DNA from: Plasmopara viticola
Taxonomy: Eukaryota > Oomycota > Peronosporomycetes > Peronosporales > Peronosporaceae
Direction of reading: 5' to 3'
DNA: 64,000 nt
NCBI GenBank assembly: GCA_001695595.3
Contig: MBPM02000012.1
Span: forward strand, 124,001-188,000
Shown: piece by piece, positions 27,062 through 37,970 of the stretch
Position numbering within the stretch: position 1 is the first letter of the stretch
Layout: each line of letters starts with the position of its first letter
Notes under the pieces: generated by a model
The model's database searches: none
The model's input: only the letters and a program-made list of their open reading frames with translations
Told to the model about the DNA's origin: nothing
Program-made: the position numbers and the translations under genes

Positions 27062-28540
27062 ATGAAGGCGGGCAACATGAGGACGAAGATGCAATCGACC
27101 GCAAATGGCGAAATTGCTAGTGACATTGAGCCACCAGCAATGCAATCAGAACGATCACATACGCCGTGGACAATGGAAGAGCAAACACCGTCACCAACTC
27201 CAGACGAATACGCTTCGCTTCGAACGCCGAGTATCACTACGACTCCACAACCTGTTGACTCTGACGAAAGTGCAAGCGGTTCGAGCACTTACCCTCCTAC
27301 TCAAAGCACATCTGTAGCAGAAGCCGAAACCTCATCTTCCTCTTCGAAAGGTATGTCTGAAGGAGCTACTGTCGGCGTGTTCGTTGCTGTTGCCTGTGTG
27401 ATGTGCATTGTGGCTGCATTTGTCTTCCGAAAGACGCAAGCAAAAAGGACGCAGAGCAAGTATCCCCCTGCATTTGGTGGATCTAAAGAAATGCCGATCG
27501 CGAAGACCGAACTCTCTTCTCCAGGTTCATTTGGAAAGCTCAATAGCAGACGCAATGGCCTTGACAAAAAAGACATGTCCGATGGCTCCAATATTTGTGC
27601 AGTCGTCCGTGAGGATCCATTTACTAGGCGGCAAATGCACAAAGGAGGAATTTGGGATGACCCCGTGCTGGCAGCTGCTCGGATTCCTCTTGAAAAGATC
27701 CAAATCCAAGAGCTTATTGCTCGCGGTGGATTTGGTCAAGTTTTTATGGCGTCGTACAAGGGCAAGACAGTCGCAGTCAAGACTCTGCTGCCAGAAACAG
27801 CTCAAGATATGGCCGAGATCAATGCGCTGTTTACAGAGATTAAAGTCATGGCCAAGCTCGAACATCCTTGCATTGTTCGATTTATTGGCATTGCTTGGGA
27901 ATCGCTAAGCACCGTCTGTTGTGTAACAGAATACCTGGTCGGCGGTGATCTTCGAGCTCTGTTAAATCACTTTTTGGCCAACCAGACGCGGTCTCGTGGC
28001 TTTGATCACGATAAGGTAAAAATCGCATTGAATATCGTGGATGGACTCACGTATCTTCACTCTTTGGAACCAAATATTCTTCACCGTGACCTTAAATCAC
28101 GAAATGTGTTGCTCACGTCGCAACTTGAAGCCAAACTCACGGACTTTGGTGTGTCACGAGAACGCTCGGATGATCGAATGACCAATGCTGTTGGCACGTC
28201 ACTCTGGATGGCGCCGGAAATTATTATTGGAGGACACTATGACGGCAAAGCCGATATCTATTCGTTTGGCGTTTTGCTCAGTGAACTCGATAGACACGAT
28301 TTGCCGTATACAAATGTCAAGGACGAAAGCGGACGCAGACCAACAGATACCGTCTTGCTGCAGATGGTGGCAGCAGGCAAGCTGCAAGTCGAATTCTCGG
28401 ACGATTGCCCACAACAAGTCTTGACACTTGCGCGCGAGTGTATCGCGGTCGACCCCAACAAACGCCCTTCTGCCGCTGACGCGCTGAGCAGACTGCAAAA
28501 TGCACTAAAAACGTTTGAGGTGGAAGAAGTCGCGCTTTAG
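27062..28540 (+). CDS. TKL-family transmembrane protein kinase
   Basis: This 492-residue ORF starts at an ATG with an in-frame TAG 33 bases upstream. Residues 20-98 are rich in Ser, Thr and Pro, like an extracellular stalk. Residues 101-122 form a hydrophobic span followed by basic residues (RKTQAKR). A linker leads to the kinase domain (about 213-485): glycine loop ARGGFGQV (220-227), K240, E259, HRDLKSRN (341-348, catalytic D343), DFG (361-363) and APE (384-386). All catalytic residues are present. The kinase domain closely resembles that of the gene at 7462-9645, including HRDLKSRN and the region after APE, so the two are paralogues. Unlike that gene it has no visible signal peptide or cysteine-rich ectodomain. 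Either a 5' exon is missed (a candidate lies at 26954-26992), the protein is a signal-anchor type, or the gene has lost its 5' part. Confidence 0.91.
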   Translation: MKAGNMRTKMQSTANGEIASDIEPPAMQSERSHTPWTMEEQTPSPTPDEYASLRTPSITTTPQPVDSDESASGSSTYPPTQSTSVAEAETSSSSSKGMSEGATVGVFVAVACVMCIVAAFVFRKTQAKRTQSKYPPAFGGSKEMPIAKTELSSPGSFGKLNSRRNGLDKKDMSDGSNICAVVREDPFTRRQMHKGGIWDDPVLAAARIPLEKIQIQELIARGGFGQVFMASYKGKTVAVKTLLPETAQDMAEINALFTEIKVMAKLEHPCIVRFIGIAWESLSTVCCVTEYLVGGDLRALLNHFLANQTRSRGFDHDKVKIALNIVDGLTYLHSLEPNILHRDLKSRNVLLTSQLEAKLTDFGVSRERSDDRMTNAVGTSLWMAPEIIIGGHYDGKADIYSFGVLLSELDRHDLPYTNVKDESGRRPTDTVLLQMVAAGKLQVEFSDDCPQQVLTLARECIAVDPNKRPSAADALSRLQNALKTFEVEEVAL

Positions 28541-31500
28541 TGAATTTAAATCCCACCCGCGATTATAATAGACTTGGAGTTTAAGTACTCAGTGCTCAAG
28601 CTTTCGACCAGACCTCGCAGGACACGATACCCAAGGTAGTGACTAAAGGTAGCAACTCGAAGAGTAAAAGTACGATCACAATTTACATGAATTGAGAAAA
28701 TTGTTTAATCCACCGCCAAATTGCTAAATCCACCCTACGCCTAACTAAAAAAAGGATTAATTGTGTCAGTAGGTCTGCAATTTACGGTCTTCCCGTCATC
28801 AAGCCACAATCAATACAACCTAGCATCTATCGGACAGACCTAGCTCTTAGTATCTCACTCTCTGTACTGCGAAGTGCGGCTTCGACATTCGGATCAGCTA
28901 CAAATTCTCACTTAGACACTAAGACCCTTGAAAATTCAAAAACACAAATGGTCATGAGTAGCTATACAAATTGCTGCTCACGCGAATGTAGCTATACACT
29001 TACAGAAAAATCCCCACCACGCCGAACAAAGTTGTGTACAAATGTCCGGTAGAGACAAGTACTGCATGTGGTCCGGGGTGCTTAAATCTTTTTTAGCCAA
29101 GGGGGTGATTTTAGTAATTTGGGGTGAATGGAGATAGAAATTGTAATTTAAGGAAGGGTTTAACAATTATATTTAGTCGTTTAATTTGCAATATACATTT
29201 ATTCAACTCTTACTGTCTCCGTTTCTCCAAAAACTAACGTGTGCTTTCTATTTTGGACAGCTTTCGGTCTAAAGCAGCTTTTGAGCAATTTGGGGCGGTG
29301 TACAGCGGATTGCTATGCAGATCTGTAAGAATGTACCAGATTGGAAATATGATTTGGGCGATGTACAGCAAGATGCTATTCGGTTCTGAAGAAATACACT
29401 GGATTGAAAGGACTGGTCCCCAAATTGATAACATCTTTTCCGCATATTTTTTCTATACAATTCTGCACAACAAACCGTAGCACCGTCCTCGTCTCAGGCG
29501 CAACCAATGTTGCCGGCTTGACCTTTATTAAAAGCGCAGCCTGACCAATTTTGGTGTAGAGGCACCTTCAAAAGCCAAAGCGACCTTTTCAAAAGCTGGC
29601 TTAAATATCATTAAATAACCCGACCGACCGGCAGTGCCCGCTTGGTGATTATTATGCCCGAACCAACTCAACATATGAAGACAAAATAGTAACAGATTAC
29701 ACTCATCCCTTCTCTCTTAAACGTTCTATAGGTCTTGTGGAGGCCCATTACTTGAAGCCGAGCTTTTCAATCAGTTGTGGCTACCTGATTAGCAAAAATG
29801 ACAAAGAGATTTGCTTTTGAGTAACAGGTACTCTACCGATATTTAAGCCGGTTTGCATACAAGGCATTTTAAAGAGACGTTAAATCCATTCATGGATTGT
29901 GAAATTTAGTGCATACAGGAAAACATAGAAAGAACTAAGAAATTTTGTATTGTGCTCACGCCAAAATACAAGAAGAGTAAACGGTTGTTCGTTGGAAAAC
30001 TCAGTATTTTTTTCGCATGCCTGTTCTGTGTAAGGTGCTTTGAGACCTTGTGAACTCTCGACCGACGTTATATCTTGTAGCCACGTGGTCAGAGCAACTT
30101 GCTGCAATATTGACGACGATTTACGCTGATGCGTACCTTATTAACAATCTGCGTTTATAAGGTATTCGCTAGCAAATTAGTATCAAGCTACTTCTTTTCC
30201 CGATACATTAAATTCGATCGAATATATGACGTTTTTGTAAGAAACTTTTATAAAGTCTCACTGTGTCAAAGGTTGTTGGTACTGCGGGGGAATGAACGCG
30301 AGCGGGAACTGCTTGTGAATCAAGTTACAGCGATAAAATGGGCGAGAAAGAAACGTCGATATCAGTACAAAAGACGTTTCTTTTTGGTAAATACATACAC
30401 CTTGAGCCGTCTAAAAGTGGTTTGCAGTGTTCATCATCGTTGAGAATGGTAGACCAAAGGCTTCGAGGAACGTCGCGTGGGGCTTTTTCACCTCGTCACT
30501 TGCTTCAAATTCCGAAAACTCAGAAGGACTTTGAGTAAATTCGTTCGTCCAATCTATGCGTCCGCCTTGACAATCTTCGCGTGGGATGCGTAGATCTATA
30601 GTATCTGTTTAAAAGGCGCAAAGGGTCTTCGGCTAACTTTAATGTCTATTCCCATAAATCCTACAAATCAACGTAATCCTTCTCCTTGTCAAGATGTAAC
30701 TCCTTTTTAGTGATCAGCTAATTGTTAAGTCGACCATTAGGAGCGTCGGGGTTAATCGAAGAAGGGTTTGAAGGGGCAGGTTAGTAGATTTACTGCGCTC
30801 AAAACTTGCAGCGTCCTTAATGATGGCCGTCAAATGAGTCTTTCTGCCATAGCGGATGGTATAACGTTTGCCACAGACAGCAAAATGTTGTCTGGAACAG
30901 GTGCAGTATGCACCACCTGTCCAACTACATTGATCGATGTTGAGGCCGTGTGCTGGCGCTCGCTACTCGCTTCCTTCTCCGTTTTTATCAAATTAGCCGC
31001 GGTCACGGCACGAATTAAAACCTCAATCTCGTCAATGATCTGGCTTTTAATGTGAGCCGAGCTAAACTACTGCTGCGCTGACCAATGTGATACTTACCGT
31101 GCGAAGTAACTCCTCATGATGATAATTAATTTAGTCGTATTTTCTATTGAGCTCAAGCTTCACCGCTTTGCGATCTTTGCGATCATATTGGTCAAGAAAA
31201 GCCGTATTAGTTGCTAAGCACCGAACCTAGTGACTCAAATTGGAAAAGTGGAGCTGCACCTCCGTGCGCACGCGCAAACTGCAACTGCGAATAAAGCCCT
31301 TGATTGATACTGTCGCACTTTTGATAAGCTTTTCGGTGCTATTGCGGTGCCAGTAGCCCATTAGTATGGTTTTTCGGTCGGCCTATTGAAGGTTCGGCAG
31401 GCAAGAAGATTTTATAGTCGTTTCGCTATTATGCAACTGTACTGGACACTATCGATAACGTCATAGCATCAACGATGTTCTTTTGTACAATATGCCTGTC

Positions 31501-34500
31501 CACTATATACGAACAGAGATCGGGCATTTTTTTGGAGAGTGATTTGACAATGCTTGACACCGGACCGCTGGCAGATCGATCTTCAGGCATAGCGAGTGAA
31601 GTGTATTATGAAAGACGCATTGCATAGTATGTGCGCGAATATGCAGATGTACTAAGATATGGAGAAGCATACTAACGCTTGTTGAATATGCACTGAACAC
31701 TACTATCTATGCCTCGAATCGTTCTACTCGATTCACTATTCAATATTTGCGCTTCAAAGCGCCACCACATAGTGTTTAAAGGAAAACAGCCAAAAGCAAG
31801 CCCTTTTACGCTGCGTAAGCATGCCAAAAACTAAAATTTATGAGAGGCTTAGCGTTCTATGATGCGTACGAGACAAAAGTGCTCAACTTAAAGGAATTCA
31901 ATAATCAACAACTGCTAGCCAGCATAAAAAATTAACTTAAATGCATTAAGCCGTGGTTATTTGACGATTAATTGGGTAACAGATGCAATGGTTGAAAGAT
32001 AATGGGATTATTACTTTACCTTGCGAATTTAATTTGAGTAGTCACAGCGCATTGCGATCGAAGTTGGCTAACGTAGTGCTGTAGCCTCGTTAGAACTTTT
32101 GGTCCCTATGCTCCTCAGAGTGATCACGTAGTCCAGGTTTAGTACAGTTGTTAAATAGGTGCCCACAGTTAGGCAATGTCTTTCTCTATCTTTTTGATTT
32201 TATTTGCCTACACAATTAAATTCAAAGTTGACGCAGTCACAGTCGGACCGATGTATGCGAAACTGAACAAGCTGGTTTATAGCAATCAAAAATCGACTCT
32301 GTTCTTTTTGTCAAGACGACGCTGTTTATCGCAATAGTACAAAAGTCATTGAGCTTCTTCAACTTGTGAAACATAAAATATTTAATCTTACTCTTGATAA
32401 CTTAGCCATTTTCTCTTTCAGTTAGCTCATGTACGTTGCAGATCGACCAAATCACTATTGCCCGCAAGTTCATCACCTCAGCCGCCATCGCCTTTGACTT
32501 ACTGAAACCATTCTTTTGTCGAGCATTTGGAACCGCGTTGATAAAAGTCTCAGATCTCTGTGATAGCTAGTACTGATGAAGCAGTGGATCCTCAAATAGA
32601 GAGAAATCTAACTTTCAAGCGAAAGTGTGCAAATTAAATTTGTTTCACAATAGTGGCTACCTATCATCAAACAAGCTATTTATTCTTGGCTTTGCTTTCG
32701 TGCTTCGATAATTTCACTCGTTGGAAATTGCTATATACAACTCTTGCTTTATATTTTTGCTTGCTACTTTGTCTTGTAAAACAGATAGCCTCTTAGGAAA
32801 GCACAGGTATTAATTATGACGAATGCTGACACTCTCGTCATCACAAACGATTAGTTTGTACTTGAACTCTGGCTCGTCTCACCAAAGAAGCGTTGAAATG
32901 GCCTGAGCTGCAGTATCGCATTCACAAATATATTTATCGTACCGACAGCAATGCCCTCGACAAATCCGTCATGTGCTTCGATCATCATCAATCAACTGGA
33001 TGGCATCTCACCATTTAGCGCCAACATTACAAAGCGCTGACATCGTGGCCTCTAATGTTTTTTATAGATCTCACCACCCCAATGCACTTAATACAGCGAA
33101 TGAAGATAACAGATGAGCCCACACCAACTCTGACCTTTCCTTTAGCATTAATGTATTCTATATCTGAAAGCTCTGTTTGAGCTTACTTTATGTAATTTCT
33201 TCTTTCTAAATCCCTCGTGCGATGTGTCCTTCCAGACAGTGTTTCACTCGGCACGTATTGCCATGCATATTTCAAAGCTTAATACATTTTACAGAATATA
33301 TACTTAGTCAGCTAGCAATAGCATAAAGCACACTGATATGTTTAGTTTTGAGCAACGTATTTTGTGATCGAATGCAAAACCAAAACTTCGCTTTGCTTTG
33401 GCTTCCTGACTCTTGTAGGCACTTATGCACTAGCTGGGAATTAAAGATGCACGGACCGGAAGCTATGTAAGCGAGTGCCGTATAAGTCTCATCACTGTCA
33501 AATTTCGAGCAGTATCTTGGAGATGTCCAAGCAGGTGTAATACATGACCTTATCTAAAGACAAGGTAGTGACACTCCATCTGCAGGCATATCATCTTTTA
33601 GATCAGCTTCGAAAACTTGATACTGCATATACTTATATATGGTAACCTTTATAAATGGATCTTAAGCACTATTAAGCTTCAATTGCCACTTATATTTGAA
33701 GGTCAGATTCGATTCTGACTAAAATTTGCAGTCTCCATGCTGACAACGCTCATGATATACTGTATCAGCCAAATTAAAATTGCAAATATAGTTGTGGACA
33801 TAAACATCAACAATATTCTTCTTGTACGATATCGAGTGGGTATCGCCTGCGTGATCGCTATGCTCAAAAACACATATTTAACAGTCAACCGACGACTTTA
33901 AATTAAATTAAACGCAATTTTTTGACAAATTAATTCTTGACCACAGCATTTTGTGAAGTATTTTCTTCTCTACTGATCACCATCTTGAGATGTGGGGAGT
34001 TAAACTATAAAATATATACAGTGACCGAGGGATTGAGATTTTCGCACTTATGATGATATCGCTTTTGAAACCCTTTTCTAAAATTGATTTTGATAATCGG
34101 CGTTTCCAAAAATATCTGCTAAACGACTTGTGTATCTTCAACCAACGCTTCTTGCCACCTTTAAGCACAACATTAAACAACACATTTAAGTTGTGTAACG
34201 CAGTCGCTGAGACATCACCATTACCAGTCATGAAAATGTTGCTGTCGGTAACGTTACTTTCTGCAGATTTAGCAGCGCTCATACTAGCCTTAAAATCATG
34301 AGCGGCTTACTTTTTCCACCAATAAATTTGCCGTTCTCGTTGTCAAGATTAAATAGCTAGAGAGCTCTCATTGAGTCTCGATAGCCTTGATGAATGGAGC
34401 TACGTCGAGACTGCTTAACCAAATGTAGTTCCTTAGCCAGTCAATCTCGTAGTACTCTTACCCCAACTTTAACCATGAGTAGCCATCACTGGTGATGCTC

Positions 34501-35123
34501 GTTTTGTGAACCCTACCCTTAAAAGCTGACTCAGGTGGGAAAGCATTCTGGATCAAAATTTGAACTCGGTGACGTACTCGTGTTATATCTTCTCTTCCTA
34601 AGACCATAGACACATCTAATTTGATTGTAGCATTCGCATCTATATAGAAGTTTTGTAAAATACTTATCGTACTTGCTAATGTCAAGCCTTTTAATTGGTC
34701 GATATTGCACTGCATAGGTAGCTGATAATCTTGGCGACAGATATGGTGTTGTCATTACTAAGGACAGCAAATTAGTTGTTCCTGATCATTTATATATCGT
34801 ATTTTCGAAAACTGAAATCGAATACGGGTACTCGATCAATTTTGTGTTTAACTCTTCCGTTATTAACTATTGCTTGCCAATGAAGATTGCGATTATTTTG
34901 GTGAGCGACTGTTTACTCAACAAAATGCAGTGAAGTTGAAAGACTAACAAAGAATATATGTGTCCTGGTTTTCCCTCTAATTCCTCATAAGACGTAATCG
35001 TCATTATGGCAGAACTAAATACATATTACTTTCAAATATATTAGTATGTATAACCAAGTAAACACCCTGTCGGATACATAGTTGTCTTGTTATGAATATG
35101 AGGTTAAGACATTTAACATATAC
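28541..35123. other. Long intergenic region, no assignable gene
   Basis: About 6.6 kb with only short ORFs. Those near 100 codons (plus 30129-30443, plus 30768-31055, minus 33977-34282, minus 34458-34715) lack recognisable motifs. A degenerate 64-bp dimer repeat at 29288-29415 is listed separately. The sequence is AT-rich and resembles old transposon debris. Confidence 0.5.
29288..29415. repeat. Degenerate direct dimer, period about 64 bp
   Basis: Unit 1 starts ATTTGGGGCGGTGTACAGC at 29288 and unit 2 starts ATTTGGGCGATGTACAGC at 29352. Later parts also correspond (AATGTACCAGATTGGA against AATACACTGGATTGA). Open frames on both strands overlap the repeat. A trace of a third unit (CCCAAATTGATAAC, inverted relative to the others) follows. 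Confidence 0.6.
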
Positions 35124-35135
35124 ACTCAATAACGA
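35124..35135 (+). repeat. Target-site duplication, left copy, of first SINE-like insertion
   Basis: ACTCAATAACGA occurs here and again at 35432-35443, exactly flanking the first SINE-like insertion. Confidence 0.85.
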
Positions 35136-35431
35136 TCTTCGGTAAAGGTTGGGGTGACGCCCTCCTTCCAAGCGCGGGGACTAAACGCTCGCGCGCTTCG
35201 GGCAGGTGCTCTCGGGCATCTGCAGGTCTCTAACGAGTCTCACCCTCTGGTGCTCTTACCAAGTCAGAGCTAAACAATAATGGAAGACCCTCACGACCTC
35301 GGTGCTGGCTGCACTGCCCGCCGAACGAGACTCGACGTATGCGGACACCACTCTATGCCGTGGATTAGCCAGACTGAGCCTAGCACGTGCATAACTTGGC
35401 AACGCGATAACGTAATACAATACAATACAAT
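35136..35431 (+). mobile_element. SINE-like retroposon, copy 1, with ACAAT tail
   Basis: This 296-bp element is bounded by a 12-bp direct repeat (ACTCAATAACGA) and ends in a short ACAAT repeat. The body shares long identical stretches with copy 2, such as GGTTGGGGTGACGCCCTCC near the 5' end and CTCTATGCCGTGGA near the 3' end. It lacks an internal segment of about 35 bp present in copy 2. There is no long ORF. I see no clear tRNA-type A and B boxes, so it may be a 5'-truncated 3' end of a LINE rather than a true SINE. Confidence 0.8.
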
Positions 35432-35472
35432 ACTCAATAACGAAAACGCAATATTCTTTTACATTACAGAGA

Positions 35473-35820
35473 AGCTTGGAAAAGGTTGGGGTGACGCCCT
35501 CCTTCCAAGCGCGGGGGCCAAATGCTCGCGCGCTACGGGCAGGTGCTCTCGGGCATCTGCAGGTCTCTAACGAGTCTCACCCTCGACGCGACGGTCTCCA
35601 GCACCGGGCGCCACCTGGGCTCTTACCAAGTCAGAGCTAAGCAAAATAATGGAAGACCCTCACGACCTCGGTGCTGGCTGCACTGCCCGCCGAACGAGAC
35701 CCGACGTATGCGGACACCACTCTATGCCGTGGACAAGCCAGACTGAGCCTAGCACGTGCATAACTTGGCAACGCAATAACGTAATACATTACATTACATT
35801 ACATTACATTACATTACATT
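35473..35820 (+). mobile_element. SINE-like retroposon, copy 2, with ACATT tail
   Basis: This 348-bp element lies between two copies of ACATTACAGAGA (35461-35472 and 35821-35832). The body closely matches copy 1, with an additional segment of about 35 bp after TCTCACCCTC. The 3' tail is a run of ACATT units from about 35787 that merges into the target repeat. The different tails and separate target duplications show two independent insertions rather than a tandem duplication. Confidence 0.82.
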
Positions 35821-35826
35821 ACATTA
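35787..35826 (+). repeat. ACATT microsatellite (retroposon tail)
   Basis: About eight perfect copies of the five-base unit ACATT form the tail of the second SINE-like element and run into its right-hand target duplication. Confidence 0.9.
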
Positions 35827-35835
35827 CAGAGATCA

Positions 35836-35900
35836 CACATGGAGTTTGACAGGTGTCATAGAGCCATCCTGGTTTAATGACACCTGCTAAACTCTATGTG
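35836..35900. repeat. Imperfect hairpin with 24-nt arms
   Basis: The left arm (35836-35859, starting CACATGGAGTTT) pairs with the right arm (35877-35900, ending AAACTCTATGTG) over 24 positions with three mismatches, leaving a loop of about 17 nt. It begins three bases after the target duplication of the second SINE-like element. Confidence 0.8.
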
Positions 35901-35922
35901 TCGACAAGATGAGTATAATTTG

Positions 35923-35956
35923 ACGCGGATATTACTTTTGACGACATAATCCGCGT
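35923..35956. repeat. Short hairpin ACGCGGAT / ATCCGCGT
   Basis: An 8-bp perfect stem (35923-35930 with 35949-35956) follows the larger hairpin by about 20 bp. Confidence 0.7.
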
Positions 35957-37970
35957 GATAAAACGGGGAGTTTTTTTTTCAAGGTAACCATTATAGTAGT
36001 CTCTATGTCCAGTCCAAGCTTGGAAACTAGTGTGATATATAGTTTTGTGTTTTTTGGTCGTATCTTACGCTGGCGTTATAGGCTTAAAGCGCACAAGGAA
36101 GGGGATGTTAATTTCGACGTGAATTGCACCACGACAAAATGTAGATTTATCCAACTATCTGCATTACTGACCGTTGATTTTCAAGCTCTTTGTAGCCAAG
36201 TCTCCTAAGCTCGAGCTCGAACCATTCGTATCCTATGACGATATAAGCTTGCATCATCACCGTCAGTGAGACCGCGAAGCAGCTATTCATGTTTACTTCG
36301 CTTAGATTCTCGCTTCATGTAAGCTATGCCCTGCAAGATCTACATATATCGACTGTGTTGACTAATGTCAGAGCCTTCTTTAATCTCTACGTCTAAAGCG
36401 TTTGCTTACTTTTCCAGTCGTTCTCGAGATCGTGACGCCGCAATGCTTTCCTTGTCATCGTCCCGGATGTCCACGACGTATATCTTACGACAAAGCTCCT
36501 CACTACGATGCGGGAAGCCATCATTTGCGCAAGGCATTGCGACATCGAACAAATACGCTTGATAATGAAGATTCGATCACCTTTGTGTCAAAGGTTTGAC
36601 GATATGCGAGAAAACTTTCTCTTCGCAAGAGATCAATGGATTGATAGGAAGCGAAGCACTAAAGCTACATGAAACCCAGTCAATGTGTACAATCTACAGC
36701 CATTAGCGTTCTCTGACACATTCCTTAGTAGTTTATTGAAGGTTAATTAACAAGTACATTCGATGACCAAGAGCGTCCAAAGTTCAAGAACAAAGTAGTT
36801 GCAACAAAGCTGATGTCTTACCTGCACACCTTTGCCGCAATGCCTAAGCGTCAGTCGTTCTTCTTCATCTACAGCGCAAAGGCCTATGCTCGCAGCTTCT
36901 CTTTTAGTTTACCTTCGCTTTTTTGTTTATTACGGTGACTAGCTGTCGTCACCGGCAGCTTTACCGCAACGTCAACCACACCAATCATAACGATGAGTAA
37001 AAAATGCGTATGCATTGGTTCTTGCCACAGGTTTTTGTAACTCAGGAGCTTCAAACCGAACAGTCGAGGTGTTTATACGTCCAGACGTCCCATTTATATT
37101 GAGGGTCACGAGACCTTATTGGTTGGAGATTTCTCAGATCAGGAAAAAAATCAGATGGGGCAGAGTAGAACATAAGGCTTTCATTAGATAGCATTGAATG
37201 GCCGATAACCATCAATTAGGCTGGCAAAGCCAAAAGTTCAAAAGACCTATCCATCTTATTATGGCAATATACAGCAATACTTGACTAACCTTCGCTGACT
37301 CCGCCCCGCTCGCCGACCAAGCCTCAGTCGGCCACCAAAGTCCTAGAAATCATTCTCCGCGACCAAATTACATGATAGTGCTTGTTGTATCGCGGCAATG
37401 GGTTCGACGTTATACGATGAGTAGCGGGTCATCCTGAAACTATAATACATAGTAGGAGCACTACAATTCGAAGGGTAGTTTTGCAAGCATAAATTTAACA
37501 CTTAGTGGTCGGGTTATGTAGTTGTGGTAAATTATGGTAGGCTATTTAAATGGTCAGTGGTTTTATTGATTTTGTATTTTGGTATGTCCCTCTCCCGCTG
37601 CTGAAAATACGGAGATACCTGGTTTTGCTTGATGTACATTCGTTTTCATACTTACTTTTTCGTACGGGTTCGTTGTATGGAAAACGAAAGACCCGTGAGC
37701 CTATAAGTTCGTTTTCAAACACTACTGAGCTCTTGACAGACCGAAACAAAGAGTCCGACATTCTTCGATGAAACTTGTTGCTTACCACGTAGGGTCCAAT
37801 TTGTCTAAAGCAAAAGTTCGGATCGTAAAGATACAAGCGTCAGATGTTTGGCAGACTTACTTGGTAAACGTGTTTCTGATAATCATACATACCTTTCTCT
37901 TTTGATCTCCAATTCTTAGGCTATAAACGAGCTAATGGAAGATTATACGAGATAAGTATTGCCCAACGAA
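35957..37970. other. Intergenic region, nothing recognised
   Basis: Only short ORFs occur (for example minus 37546-37836, 96 codons), without motifs. Confidence 0.5.

Noticed and set aside
36205..36225. GAGCTCGAACC, resembling a reverse B box
   Set aside because: No matching A box or tRNA fold nearby.
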